From NCBI GenBank assembly GCA_039583875.1, contig CM077162.1, positions 109,959,808 through 110,023,807 of the forward strand: DNA of 64,000 bases, given 5' to 3'. Positions within the stretch are counted from its first letter, which is position 1. Each line of letters starts with the position of its first letter. A program made the translations under genes and the position numbers. Positions 1 through 11,450 of the stretch are shown here, one piece after another. Under the pieces are notes generated by a model. The model had not been told where the DNA came from. It did no database searches and saw nothing but the letters and a program-made list of their open reading frames with translations. This stretch comes from Platanthera guangdongensis (Eukaryota; Streptophyta; Magnoliopsida; Asparagales; Orchidaceae).

Positions 1-60
1 GAAAAGAGAATAATGTCACCAAGATATAATTCATAATAATAATTATTATGAAGTACTTCG
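1..60. other. Intron 4 of the PUB45-like gene, left flank of Gypsy-A
   Basis: This AT-rich stretch is non-coding. Its last six bases (ACTTCG, 55-60) recur directly after the right LTR of Gypsy-A at 7734-7739, so it is the left flank of that insertion. It continues the intron that starts at the donor at 7802-7801 on the minus strand. The rest of the intron and the downstream ARM-repeat exons lie outside the window to the left. Confidence 0.8.
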
Positions 61-1390
61 TGACGGCGCGCCACGACCGACGCATGTATATTCCCGCAGG
101 AGGTGGTGACCCGCTGCCCGGACGAGCGATCGGAGTCAGTGGTCGCGTCCAGATGATCGTTTCCAGTCATTTTCATATTTTATGTTTTTAAATTTGAAGT
201 GTATTTAGCCCCGATCGGACCAAAATAGTAAGAGTTGCCTGATCGGATGCTTTATTAGATTGTGTGTGCAATTAGCCGGCGGTTTTGATGCTAGGGTTAT
301 AAAAGGGAGGCGCCGATTCTGATGGAGGCGTCGTGAGTTTGGAATTTTCTCCAAACCGTCGGTCTGTGGAAAGGTGTGACGCCTTCCCCGCTTCTCCCGG
401 TGCGACGCCGGCAACTTCCCCCTCCGCCTCCATAAGCCTCCGGTAATCCCCTCTGCCTCCTTACTCCCGGTGCCATTCCATCCTGACGGCTTTCCCCCTT
501 CCCTGCGCCAATACATCCCGCCGGTTTCCTCCTCCCATCCGTTGATTGCTCTACCACAACCTAGTAAATTTCTATCGTGAACCCCCATCTTCCTGACGCC
601 TACCTCCCAATTCTCCCCTCCGCATATATCTCTCCTGTTGAACCATTTTCCTTCAACAAACCTGTCCCCTATAAACATGCACCTACAACAATCTCCACAC
701 CCATTCCCACCCCTTGTAGACCATCAAATCAAACCCCTTCTACACCACTGATTCTAACCACCTACAGCTCTCTCTCTGCCCGTGAGCCTCCCTCCCCCTT
801 CCCCCTTCCTTGTCCCGTCTCCGCAAAGCCGGAGCCGTCGCCCCTCCCTCTCCCGTTAACCGCCACATTTACCTCAACCCCGACTCTACCTCTTTACTTC
901 AAGTGCAGCCCACCCTTCCCCTCTTCTGTTAGCCGCAGCAAACCCTTCTTCTTCCGCCCGTCGTGGATCCACTTCAAATCAGCCCACCCTGACGTCGTCG
1001 TGCTCGTGGATGCCTTGGATGTCTTTTCACCTTCCCTCACCGCCGCCTGCACGCGTAAATTGTGGTAACAGTCATTTCTTTTTAGTTGTTTACCTTGACA
1101 CTTGTATTGTGGTCGTTGTATGTTTTATTGCTACTAGTATTGTTCACTGTATGATTTGCAGGGCGTATTTTGTGGTTGCTTAAAATATTTGCGCTTCGGT
1201 CTTTCTAAAATTAATAGTTGATTTCTTTTACTCAAATATTTGTGAACGCACGTGCCCTGTTAATTTACTATAATAATTAATAATTACTTGTTAGCAATTT
1301 TGGCGGACCACTTGTGCACTTGCATCACACGTCATTGCATATAGGAGTGCATTTAGCGAATCCACCCCGTGTGTGCCCTCCCACTGCACA
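61..1390 (+). repeat. 5' LTR of Gypsy-A
   Basis: This stretch aligns by eye over its whole length with 6386-7733. It starts TGACGGCGCG and ends CCACTGCACA, immediately before the primer-binding site. It carries pyrimidine-rich tracts around 760-960. A 163-codon open frame (577-1068) lacks an ATG at its start and is repeated in the other LTR only because the LTRs are copies, so I do not call it a gene. Confidence 0.92.
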
Positions 1391-1393
1391 AAA

Positions 1394-1406
1394 TTGGTAT
1401 CAGAGG
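1394..1406 (+). other. Primer-binding site of Gypsy-A
   Basis: TTGGTATCAGAGG lies three bases after the LTR end. It is complementary to the 3' end of plant initiator-Met tRNA, the usual primer of these elements, and confirms the 5' LTR boundary and the plus-strand orientation. Confidence 0.88.
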
Positions 1407-1425
1407 ACTAGGTTAGGGTCATTGC

Positions 1426-2640
1426 ATGTTACGTAGTGGTAGGGATTATCGTCAGTCCATGTCAAGTCAAAATCATCTCAACGATAGGACCGCTACCTCT
1501 CAGACGGACATGACGCCCGCGAAATTCCAAAGGCTTGTCCTTGATCGATTTGATCAAATGGGCGTCCAATTCGACACACTTAGAGGTGATATCGCGAGGG
1601 TTAGTACGAGAGTAGACCAGTTAGAGACACCAAGAGATCGAACGAACCCTATACCTAATGAGGAACCTCTTGAGGACCTTCGAGATGCCACACCCCTCCC
1701 CGGAGACGCGGGAGAGACGGCCCTAGCCGAGAGTTCCCGCCCCCACCAAGAGCAAATAATCGTCGTGGTTTCGAGTTTCGACGAGATCGCCCTTTGGATG
1801 AGCCACGTCCTCCACCGCCTCATCGAAGGGATAGACACCGATATGACTATGACGATGATGACGAATACGGTGACTTCCGTGAGCCCCGTCGAGGAATGAC
1901 TCCAGAGGAGGATGACATTACCCGACGGATCCGTATTGATGCTCCTACCTTCGATGGTCACTTGAACCCGAAGGCATTCAGTGATTGGCTCATGGACATG
2001 GACCACTAATTTGACTGGTTCGAGATGAACGACGAGAGACGAGTACGATTCGCGAAGATGAAACTAATTGGCCAAGCAAAGATTTATTGGTCGAGTCTGG
2101 AGAGGTCCTTGGAGCGTGATGGCTATTACCCCATTACCCAATGGGATGAGATGAAGCAGTGCCTACAGGATAAGTATCTTCCTGCTTCCTATCGAGATCA
2201 GCTGTTAGATCAGTTGTACGCGCTACGTCAGGGTAATCTTTCTATTGCTGATTACATGTCTCGATTTGACGAAATTGTAGTTCGCAGCGACATTATGGAG
2301 GAGCCCATTGCTACTGCCACGCGCTTTCGTGCGAGTCTTAGATCAGACATCCGAAGGGAACTAATTCCACATAGGATGGAGTCGGTTGAGCAGGTTTTTC
2401 AGCTTGCCCTCGAATACGAGCAGTATTTGCGCTCATCCGGCCCGAGACAAGCCTCCACTAGACTCGATGCTTCCACATTTAGGTAGTCTGTCCCTGCCAC
2501 AACTCCTGCCACCCCTCACCCACCCACAGATGCGATAGGGAAAGCTATTGTTCCAGGAGGCCACAAACTTGGGGGCGTCCAATGCTATCGTTGTTCCGAC
2601 AGAGGGCATTTCGCAGCCCAATGCCCTACCAGGAACTTGC
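1426..2640 (+). pseudogene. Gypsy-A gag (broken)
   Basis: The capsid gene starts at 1426 (MLRSGRDYRQ). It shifts frame near 1790-1900, has a TAA at 2007-2009 and another stop near 2486. The central part (2025-2480) holds the typical Retrotrans_gag region with the motifs YLPASYRDQ and SIADYMSRFDE. A CCHC zinc knuckle (CYRCSDRGHFAAQC) is at 2583-2624. The intact protein would bind element RNA and form the virus-like particle. This copy cannot make it in one frame. Confidence 0.85.
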
Positions 2641-2799
2641 TGATTGAGGATTCTGGCGAGCCCAGCGTTGAGGCTGAGGGCGACGCCACTGAGGAGGTTA
2701 CGGCTATTGTTGAGGATGGTTGGGAGAGCGATGCTGAGAGATCGCTAGAGGTAGGAGTCCTTTGCCTCATCCTCCACACCCCACGTGCTGAAGAGGATT

Positions 2800-5700
2800 G
2801 ACGTCGCACCACTATCTTTTTCACTTACTTCCAAAGCGCAGGAGGACCCTACAAGCTAGTCATCGATAGTGGAAGTTGCGTAAATATTATTGCTAAGAAA
2901 GGGTTGGAGAGGATGCAGCTTCCTGCTGAGCCCCATCCTCATCCATATCGTGTCCATTGGGTGGACAAGTCCACCATACAAGTTACACAGCAGTGTCTGG
3001 TGCCGATCCGATTAGCGTCTACAGAGGACCGGGTTTGGTGCGACGTTATCCCTATGGATGTCGCTCACGTTCTTCTAGGGAGATCCTGGCTATACGATCG
3101 TAACGCCACGTGTTATGGTCGTTCCAACATGCGCGTATTTTTTAACAAGGGTCGAAGGATTACTCTCACCCCGACTCAGCCCAGGGATCCTCCCAAGGGC
3201 AAGGTTGCCTCGTCAGTTAGTGCGGGATCGTCGAGACCCCTGCATATCTTGAGAAGGGGTGATTTCTTAAGAGAGAGCCTAGAGACTGGGATCATGTTTA
3301 TTGTGGCAGCCACGTTGGCGACCGAGACCACTAGCAAGGCTGAGATTACTGATCCAGATGTTCAGCAGTTGAAGGATGATTTTACGGAAATTATGCCCGA
3401 GGAGCTCCCCGATGAACTTCCCCCACTGAGGGACATCCAGCATGTGATTGACCTGATCCCAGGGGCATCTCTGTCCAATCTGCCACACTCTCGTTTAAAC
3501 CCAACTGAGCATGCCGAGCTAAAGCGGCAAGTTGATGAACTTTTGCGGAAAGGGTTCATACGAGAGAGTCTCAGCCTGTGCGTCGTGCCAGCCCTTCCGA
3601 CTCCAAAGGACAGTAGCTAGCGCATGTGTATTGATAGCCGTGCCATAAATAAGATCACGGTGAAGTATCGTTTTCTGATTCCCCGCCTCGATGACCTCCT
3701 GGATTCGATAACTGTTGCTCAGATCTTTTCGAAGATCGACCTTCGCAGCGGGTACCACCAGATAAGAGTTAGAGAGGGAGATGAGTGGAAGACGGCCTTC
3801 AAGACGAAGGACAGCTTGTACGAGTGGATGGTGATGTCGTTCGGCTTATCGAACGCACCCAGCACATTCATGAGGGTGATGACTCAGGTTTTGCGACCCT
3901 ATATGGGCAAATTCTTGGTTGTATATTTCGATGATATTTTGATATACAGCTGGAGTCGCACCGAGCATTTACGCCACATTCGTCTGGTGTTCGATCTCCT
4001 CTGAAAGGAGCATCTATACATCAACTTGAAGAAGTGCTCGTTCCTATCCACGTTCGTTCATTTCTTAGGTTATGTTGTATCAGCATCTGGTATTTCTGTA
4101 AACCCTGACAAGGTCAGGGCGATTCGAGAGTGGTCTATCCCCTCGAACATTCATGAGGCTCGTAGCTTTCATGGACTTGCCACCTTTTATAGGAGGTTTG
4201 TCCGAGCCTTCAGTTCGGTCATGGCCCTCATTACGAGCTGTCTTCGTAAGGGAGAATTTGTTTGGACAAAGGCTGTCACTCGAGCTTTTGAGGAGATCAA
4301 GGAGAAACTATCTACTACTCTCGTTTTACGCTTACCAGATTTTTCCAAGCCCTTTGAAGTAGCTTGTGATGCTTCGGGAGTGGGTATCGGCGCAGTCCTT
4401 ACTCAGGAAGGCCACTCAGTAGCCTATTTTAGTGAAAAGCTAAACGAAGTCCGACAGAAATACTCAAACTATGATCGGGAGTTCTATGCCATTGTACAGG
4501 CACTGTGATATTGACGACATTATCTTTTGCACAAAGAATTCATTTTATATTCTGACCATCAGGCCCTGAGATATCTCGACTCCCAAAAAAAATTGGGTCA
4601 CCGTCACGCCAAGTGGGTGGAGTATATGCAGGAGTTCCATTATGTTATTCAGCACCGTGCAGGTCTTGAGAACAAACCGGCAGACGCATTGAGTCGCCGA
4701 GTTAGCATCCTCCACACTATGAGCACCCGAGTAGTGGGGTTTGAGCAGCTAGTTCACGCTTACCCAGAGTGCCCTAATTTTGGGGATATTTATTTCGCGC
4801 TTTCGAAGGACTCGCCCGACCTTCGGGCGGGTTATTTGATATCTAATGGGTATTTATTTATGGGTTCTCGCCTCCGCATTCCTCAGTCGTCGCTCCGAGA
4901 TTTCCTTATCTGGGAGCTACACGCAAGCGGAGCTGCGGGGCACTTTGGAAGAGACAAGACGATTGCGATAGTTGAGGACTGTTTCTTTTGGCTCGGCCTG
5001 AAGAAAGATGTCATCAGAGTAGTGAGGCATTGTAGAGTTTGCCAGACGGCAACAGGGACTCGACAGCCCATGGGGCTTTACACTTCACTTCCCGTCCCTG
5101 AGAGACCCTGGTCGGATATTAGTATGGATTTTGTTCTAGGGCTCCCTCGCACCATGAGGAAGCTTGACTCGATATTTGTTGTAGTTGATCGATTCTCCAA
5201 GATGATACATTTCATTCTTTGCCGCAAGACCGCTGACGCCTCTCACGTGGCGGCGTTGTTTTTCAAAGAGGTATTTAAGTACCATGGTCTTCCCATCTCC
5301 ATAGTTTCTGATCGCGACGTGCGATTCATGAGCTATTTCTGGAAGACTTTATGGGAAAAAACGGGTACGACCCTGAAGTTTTCCTCTGTCTACCACCCGC
5401 AAACGGACGGACAAACTGAAGTGGTTAACTGTAATCTTGAAACCCTTCTTCGTTGCCTAGTCGGAGATAGTCCGGCAACCTGAGATTATGTCCTTCCTAT
5501 AGCTGAATTTGCATACAATAGCTCAGTCAACAGGACCACGGGCTTGAGTCTGTTTCATATCATATTAGGGTATGAGCCTAGGAGGCCAGTTGATTTGGTG
5601 GATATTCCCCTAGGATCCAGGCCTAGTGAGTTGGACGAGTCTTTCATTCAACATGTGCATGCACTGCACGAGTCGGTTCATAAAAAGATTGCAACTAGTA

Positions 5701-6385
5701 ATGATTATTATAAGAATCAAGCAGATCAGCACAGGCGGGAACAAATATTTGAGGCAGGATAATAGGTATTAATTCGCATTCGATCTAAGAGGGTCCCACA
5801 TGGACCAGCAAAAAAATTAAGCGCACGCAGAATGGGCCTCTATACAGTCGTGCGGCGAATTGGTACGAAAACATACGAGATAGACATCCCTCATGGTATG
5901 TGGATTAGCCGAGTATTCAACGTAGAGGATTTGACTCCTTACTACGAGGAGCATGTGTACGTGGACCCACTCACCACACCTCTACCCGAGCCTTCTTCTG
6001 CCATGGCCCCACCACCTGAGCATTCCCTTCCTATTGCCTCCAACAGCCACTCTCTGTTATCACCAGCGGCGTCGCGACATGCAGATCGAGTTGCACCACC
6101 GACAGTTCCACCGACATCATCGCCAGACGGAGATACATCACTTCCAGACGGAGATACATTGGTACCACATGCTTCTACAGGCGACGTGCTTCAGATCATC
6201 GGTCACGATTTTTACGTCGCAGGCGGGCGAGATACCCTACGTTATCTTGTTTGCTGGAGTGGTCGGCCCTTGCACGATGTTACTTGGATTTCCTCGGAGG
6301 AGCTTCAGAGGCTCGCCCCACAGCTGTTCAGCGAGTACAGCCACCTACACTCATCGGAGTTGAGTGCCTTTAAGTCGGGGGGAGT
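2800..6385 (+). pseudogene. Gypsy-A pol with chromodomain-like tail (broken)
   Basis: Pol domains are in order. Protease has a DSGS active site near 2863. Reverse transcriptase runs about 3420-4020 with YFDD at 3924-3935. RNase H runs about 4330-4560. Integrase has an HHCC zinc finger around 4915-5050, the first core Asp near 5125 and the VSDRD motif near 5310. A C-terminal part with a chromodomain-like block (RYLVCWSGRPLHDVTW) lies around 6240-6295. Stops interrupt it at 3618, 4002, 4506, 4512, 5481 and 5761. Several sit where Trp or Arg codons are normal, which fits C-to-T decay of methylated DNA. The product would copy and integrate the element; here it is defective. Confidence 0.88.
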
Positions 6386-7733
6386 TGACGTCGCGTCACG
6401 ACCGACGCGCGTATATTTCCACAGAAGGCGGTCACCCGCTGCCCGGACGAGAGATCGGAGTCAGTGGTCGCGTCCGGATGATCGTTTCCAGTCATTTTCA
6501 TATTTTATGTTTTTTAATTTGAAGTGTATTTAGCCCCGATCGGACCAAAACAGTGAGAGTCGTCTGATCAGATGGTTTATTAGATTGTGTGTGCAATTAG
6601 CCGGCGGTTTTGATGCTAGGGCTATAAAAGGGAGGCGCGGATTCTGATGGAGGCATCGTAAGTTTGGAATTTTCTCCAAACCGTCGGTCTGTGGAAAGTT
6701 GTCACGCTTTCCCCGGTTCTCCTGGTGCGACGCCGACAACTTCCCCCTCTGCCTAAATCATCAGCCTTCGGTAATCCCCTCCGCCTCCTTACTCCCGATG
6801 CCATTCCATCCCGGCGGCTTTCTCCCTTCCCTACGCCAATACAACCCGACGGTTTCCTCCTCCCCTCCGTTGATTACCCTACCGCAACCTAGTAAATTTC
6901 TATTGTGAACCCCCATCTTCCTGACGCCTACCTCCCAGTTCTCCCCTCTGCATACATCTCTCCCGTTGAACCATTTTCCTTCAACAAACGTGTCCCCTAT
7001 AATCCTGCACCTACAACAATCTCCACACCCGTTCCCACCCCTTGTCAACCATCAAATCCAACCCCTTCAATACCACTGATTCTAACCACCTACAACTCTC
7101 TCTCTCTCTCTCTGCCCGTGAGACTCCCCCCCCCCTCCCCCTTCCCCCTTCCCTGTCCCATCTCCGCAAAGCCGGAGCCGTCGCCCCTCCCTCTCCCGTT
7201 AGCCGCCACATTTACCTCAACCCCGTCTCTACCTCTTCACTTTAGTGCAGCCCACCCTTCCCCTCTTTCGTTAGCCGCAGCAAACCCTTCCTCTTCCGCC
7301 CAGTCGTGGATCCACTTCAAATCAGCTCACCCCGACGTCGACGTGTCCATGGATGCCTTGGATGCCTTTTCACCTTCCCTCACCGCCGCCTGCACGCGAA
7401 AATTGTGGTAACAGTCATTTCCTTTTAGTCGTTTACCTTGGCACTTGTATTGTGATGGTTGTATGTTTTATTGCTACTAGTATTGTCCGTCGTATGATTT
7501 GCAGGGCGTATTCTGTGGTTGCTTAAAATATTTGCGCCTCGGTCTTTGTAAAATTAATAGTTGTTTTCTTTTACTCAAATATTTGTGAACGCACGTGCCC
7601 TGTTAATTTACTATAATAATTAACAATTACTTGCTAGCAATTTTGGCGGACCGCTTGTGCACTTGCATCACACGTCATTGCATATAGGAGTGCATTTAGC
7701 GAATTCACCCCGTGTCTGCCCTCCCACTGCACA
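6386..7733 (+). repeat. 3' LTR of Gypsy-A
   Basis: This is the second copy of the 61-1390 LTR. It starts TGACGTCGCG just after the purine tract and ends TGCACA. The target duplication ACTTCG follows at 7734-7739. It is 18 bp longer than the 5' LTR, in part through a longer TC run near 7097-7112. Confidence 0.92.
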
Positions 7734-7802
7734 ACTTCGTTAAAGCATACAAAATTGAGAGAGCACTGTTCCATTTAAAAGAACCACAAGAGACAATATT
7801 AC

Positions 7803-8977
7803 CTGTTATTGTTGACAGCAAGGTTGAAAAGAGCCATGGCACCGAGTATCTGAGATTTCTCATCTCCATCATCAATAGCTAATTTTAAAAACTGGATAAG
7901 TGCCTCAACAAAACCATTTGCACCCATATATATCCTCGCCTCCTCGTCATCCTTTAGTAGTAACCTAATTTGTTCCACCGCTTTGCATTGTCGCCGCATG
8001 CTCTTACCTCCATAAAGTACAGCAAGCAAGCTCTCATATTGCTGGAGCTCATCCTCTTCAAAAGCCTGACAAAAACTGTCGTTGAAACTAGACATCTCAC
8101 CCTCTAAGGTCTCCGGTCCAGATCCACTTGCATCGAGTGGAACTATCTCCGTCTCTTTTAGCAAGAATGAGTTCCCGGAAGATATTGCATCTTTGGCGTC
8201 AGATTCTGATATTTCAAGTCTCCAATGATTGGCATAAAGAGAATCCGGGGGGGCCTCAGGAATGGGGACATCATTTTGTTCACACCAACTAGCAATCAAG
8301 CCTTTCACACAATAATTTGGAGTCAAGCACAGGTGAGACAACTGTTGCTGGGTTTTAGGGCAAGTATGATGGCCATCATTGAACCACTTCTCAATACAAG
8401 CACGCTCATATGTTTGCCCCGATGAAATAATGACTGGGTCATACATTAGTTGTAAAGAGATAGCGCACCTCAACTCTTCGGGAGGTGCAGCCAAGTTACC
8501 AATAACACCACTCTGCTTGTAGTTGAAGGAACTGAGACTATTAATCTGTTTCTCAAATATCCTACCAATCCCACCTGATCCAGAGATATCCTCTAAAGAT
8601 CCTAACACAGTAGGTGAACAAGGAGCTGATCCTTGGGAATCGGTATCGTCTCCCATCTCACCTCTGAAAACTTTTGAGTATTTTCTCAGAAGATGCAACA
8701 GATACGAGACGATGGACTCCTTCCGTTTGTCATCCTCAACACGAGCTCTTTCAATGAGCTTACGGAGAGCTCGTCTCTCCACAAGAGCTGCACGAGAAGA
8801 GGTGATGCCGAGCATTGATGCAGCATTGTGGAAGATTTCCAGCTCACCATTAAAACTTGGACTCCAGTTTCCACTCCTTTGTTTTTGAAGTAATGAAATC
8901 ACATCATTCCCAATCTGTTTCTCTGACTGATCCAGCTCAAACACAATAAGCTTTAGTTCGTTGACGACCTCCAGAAT
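7803..8977 (-). CDS. PUB45-like: PUB45-like exon 4: end of UND, U-box, first ARM repeats
   Basis: This exon encodes about 391 residues of an E3 ubiquitin ligase. The acceptor TATCAG precedes the first codons (ILEVVNELK). The exon ends inside an Arg codon at a GTAATATT donor (phase 2). It carries the conserved UND stretch (LGITSSRAAL; IERARVEDDKRKES), a Ser/Gly linker, and the U-box at about residues 280-353 of the assembled protein (PPEELRCAISLQLMYDPV to GLIASWCEQN). It ends with the first ARM-repeat helices (GAMALFNLAVNNN). The U-box recruits the E2 enzyme and the ARM repeats bind substrate, so the protein transfers ubiquitin to targets. No stop or frameshift is seen. The next exon must lie beyond Gypsy-A, left of the window. 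Confidence 0.96.
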
Positions 8978-9832
8978 CTGATAGTAATAACAGAAATTAG
9001 AACCATCGGCTTTTTAATATATATAAAGAAACAATCAATCAAAATGCGTCCCTTTGAGCTTATGCTGTTATGATAACTTACTAAGGTTGGTGTACTTTCA
9101 TTAAAGAGTATAAAAAGGTGAACAAATGAGACTCAATCTGATGTTTTAAGAATATTTCAGGTCACTACTTACCAAAAGTTATTGATTTGGGAATGCAAAG
9201 GTCATATGGATCACAGAAAGGTAAAGACAAAATAGCATATCCTGTATAGAAGTAATGACTAATATTTTCAAAAATATGAAAGTTCCATTATAAACAATTT
9301 ATGCTAAAACTGTACATCCGTTGACATTAAAGTACGTATTCGTGTGTGTGTCTTCTGTTATAAGAGATCCCAAAAGAGGGATGTGTAACATTTGATTTAC
9401 CAAAAACACCCTCCATAAACCTCCATTTTATTTTAAAATGTAATTATTTTTTCATTTCCTAATTCCTATGTAGCACGGGTACGAAAACGGGATACGGGCT
9501 ATAATACAAAACAAAAATAAGAAACGTGATTTTTAAGAAAAATAAGAATATGGGAAACGTTTTTAATTTTTTTAATTATTTTAATAAAAAGGGATGCAAG
9601 TAAACATGACCCCAAAGGAATAATACCATAAAAAAACCTGAGACTCCAAATAATCTTAATTCATGGATAGATTTAAATAGAGGAAAAAATTACTCGCGGT
9701 TAAACCTCACAAATATTCAAACCAAGAAACCGTTAATGGAAGATCCAAGAAAAACACAAGAACTTCTCAAGCAAAAACAATCAGGTCAACATCAATACAT
9801 AGCCCAAACAATAATTTGAAAACAACATTATA
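8978..9832. other. Intron 3, 3' end, no recognisable element
   Basis: AT-rich non-coding sequence between the acceptor of exon 4 and the left target duplication of Gypsy-B (GAGGG, 9833-9837). I see no open frame, terminal inverted repeat or LTR signature here. It is probably original intron sequence. Confidence 0.6.
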
Positions 9833-9837
9833 GAGGG

Positions 9838-10402
9838 CGTTATGATGCGTGGCGAGTCGGATCCACATTGGGGTAGCTCGTTTCAGCGCCGACCACCGGC
9901 CACAACCGCATGACTGTATCCTGATGTTTTATTATTGTTGTGCGCATGTTTCTTTCCTGCAATGATGTTTTGTTTGTGCGAGACTGTTTTAATTTTCCCA
10001 CGTGTCTAAGCCCAAGTGGGGGGCAAGCTGTGTGAATCGGTTATCAACCGAGTGAACCGTTGGTTTTCAATTATGCAAGTATTATTCTCCCAAATCCTCT
10101 CTCTCTCTCTCTAAACCCTCTCTCTCTCTCTATCTCACTAATGATCGTCCCCATGCCCTAGTCGTGACTCCCGCCAGCCTGGACGCCCGCCGCTCGGAAT
10201 CCACCACTCCCTCCTCTCGTTCTCACTCCCTCTCTCTCACTTTTGATCTCTCTCTCTCTTTCGCTCGCTTTCCTCTATATTGCCGGCCTTTCTCCATCGC
10301 CAACCATTGCACCGCCAGGTTCCAAGAGGAGTTTTGTCGATCCTTAGTGGGGTTCATCCTTCTTCGGTCCTATCACGACATCCAGATCGGGAGATCATAA
10401 CA
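9838..10402 (+). repeat. 5' LTR of Gypsy-B
   Basis: 565 bp, aligned with 14835-15403. It holds long TC-rich microsatellite runs (10096-10135 and 10218-10265). It ends GATCATAACA directly before the primer-binding site. Both LTR copies begin CG where TG is usual, but the target duplication fixes the boundary. Confidence 0.88.
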
Positions 10403-10404
10403 AC

Positions 10405-10418
10405 TTGGTATCAGAGCC
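10405..10418 (+). other. Primer-binding site of Gypsy-B
   Basis: TTGGTATCAGAGCC, two bases after the LTR end, is complementary to the 3' end of initiator-Met tRNA. It marks the start of the internal region. Confidence 0.9.
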
Positions 10419-10559
10419 AAACACCGGTGTTCCACTCTTTGGTACTTATCGTGTCGCCCTAACCGCACTGCGCCGCCCGTCCGCTTATGTTGTCGCCGCT
10501 CAGCTCAACTGTCGGGTTACTGCCCTCGTCGGTCGTGCCCCCTTTGCAGCCATCATCTA

Positions 10560-11450
10560 TGGCTGAAGGTGGACCCCCGCTCACCCAAATCAGGATCTCT
10601 TCCAGTCTATGTTTGCCACCCAAAACAACAAGATGGAAGCCCTCAATGCGCGGTTAGATGTCATACATGGCGACCTGCACCACCACCGACAGACCACGCG
10701 GCCTCAACCACAACCAGCTGGGTCGAGTCGCCTCTTCCTCGAGGAGACAATTTCTTCGCTTTGCATTCTGTTTGTATGGATTTTCTGATCTGCGAAGGCC
10801 ATGAAGATCCACTCCCTTGGCTCACGCGATGCGAATTTTTTTCACAAATCAGCATACCCCTGACAAGGAATGCAAAATCGCCTCATTCAACCTCCTTGCA
10901 CCGGCCCAGTTATGGGTTACTCAACTCCTGCGGGAAAACCCACTCCTCTTGGGAGGACTTTCGAACGGCATGCACACTCAGGTTTGGACCGGCAATGCCG
11001 GGCAATCCCCTCGGTGACCTCGTCGTCCGCAAACAATTGGGCTCCATCGAGTCCTACCTGGAGCAATTTCAACTGTTATTGTACCGCGCCACTTCTGTGT
11101 TGCCCTCGCAGCAGGTTCCACTTTTCACGGCTGGGCTACCCGAACGATTGCGTTGAGACGTGGAGTTTCAAAAACCACAAGACCTCACAACTGCCATGAG
11201 GATTGCAAGAGCTTGCGAGCGTCGCCTACAACTTGACTGGATGCCTCCGACCCGCCGCGATTACATGGGCCCTCGACCGTCCTATGGGTTTTCTGACCCC
11301 AAACCCCGAGTGGGGAAGAGCCACAGCGTCCCACCTTCCGACTCCGCTTGTCCCAGCCCGAGATGGGTGCACGACGCGAGAAAGAGTTATGTTTCAATTG
11401 TGACGAACCGTTCACCATCAGCCACAGGTGCAACTGGTTATTCTGGCTAA
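10560..11450 (+). pseudogene. Gypsy-B gag (frameshifted)
   Basis: A gag related to that of Gag-F (19961-20932, minus strand). Shared pieces include a FATQN-K-(E/D)ALNARLD start, a WLTRC-like stretch, LPSQQVPLFTAGL near 11100 and ARACERRLQLD near 11210. A knuckle of the CFNCDEPF...SHRC type lies around 11390-11427. These pieces fall in different frames, so several indels have broken it. It would have formed the particle core of this element. Confidence 0.75.

Larger units (their letters stand above)
61..7733 (+). mobile_element. Gypsy-A: decayed Ty3/gypsy chromovirus
   Basis: A complete LTR retrotransposon structure. Both LTRs start TGACG and end TGCACA. A primer-binding site follows the left LTR, and a purine tract (GGGGGGAG, 6377-6384) precedes the right LTR. 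A six-base direct repeat, ACTTCG (55-60 and 7734-7739), flanks the element. The coding order is gag, protease, reverse transcriptase, RNase H, integrase and a chromodomain-like tail, which is the order of Ty3/gypsy chromoviruses. The frame is broken by many stops, so the copy is dead. It lies antisense to the host gene inside its intron 4. The LTRs differ at many sites and indels (1330 versus 1348 bp), so it is not a very recent insertion. Confidence 0.93.

Noticed and set aside
577..1068. 163-codon proline-rich frame in the Gypsy-A LTR, repeated at 6905-7411
   Set aside because: It starts without ATG, lies in a pyrimidine-rich LTR, and the two copies are simply the two LTRs.
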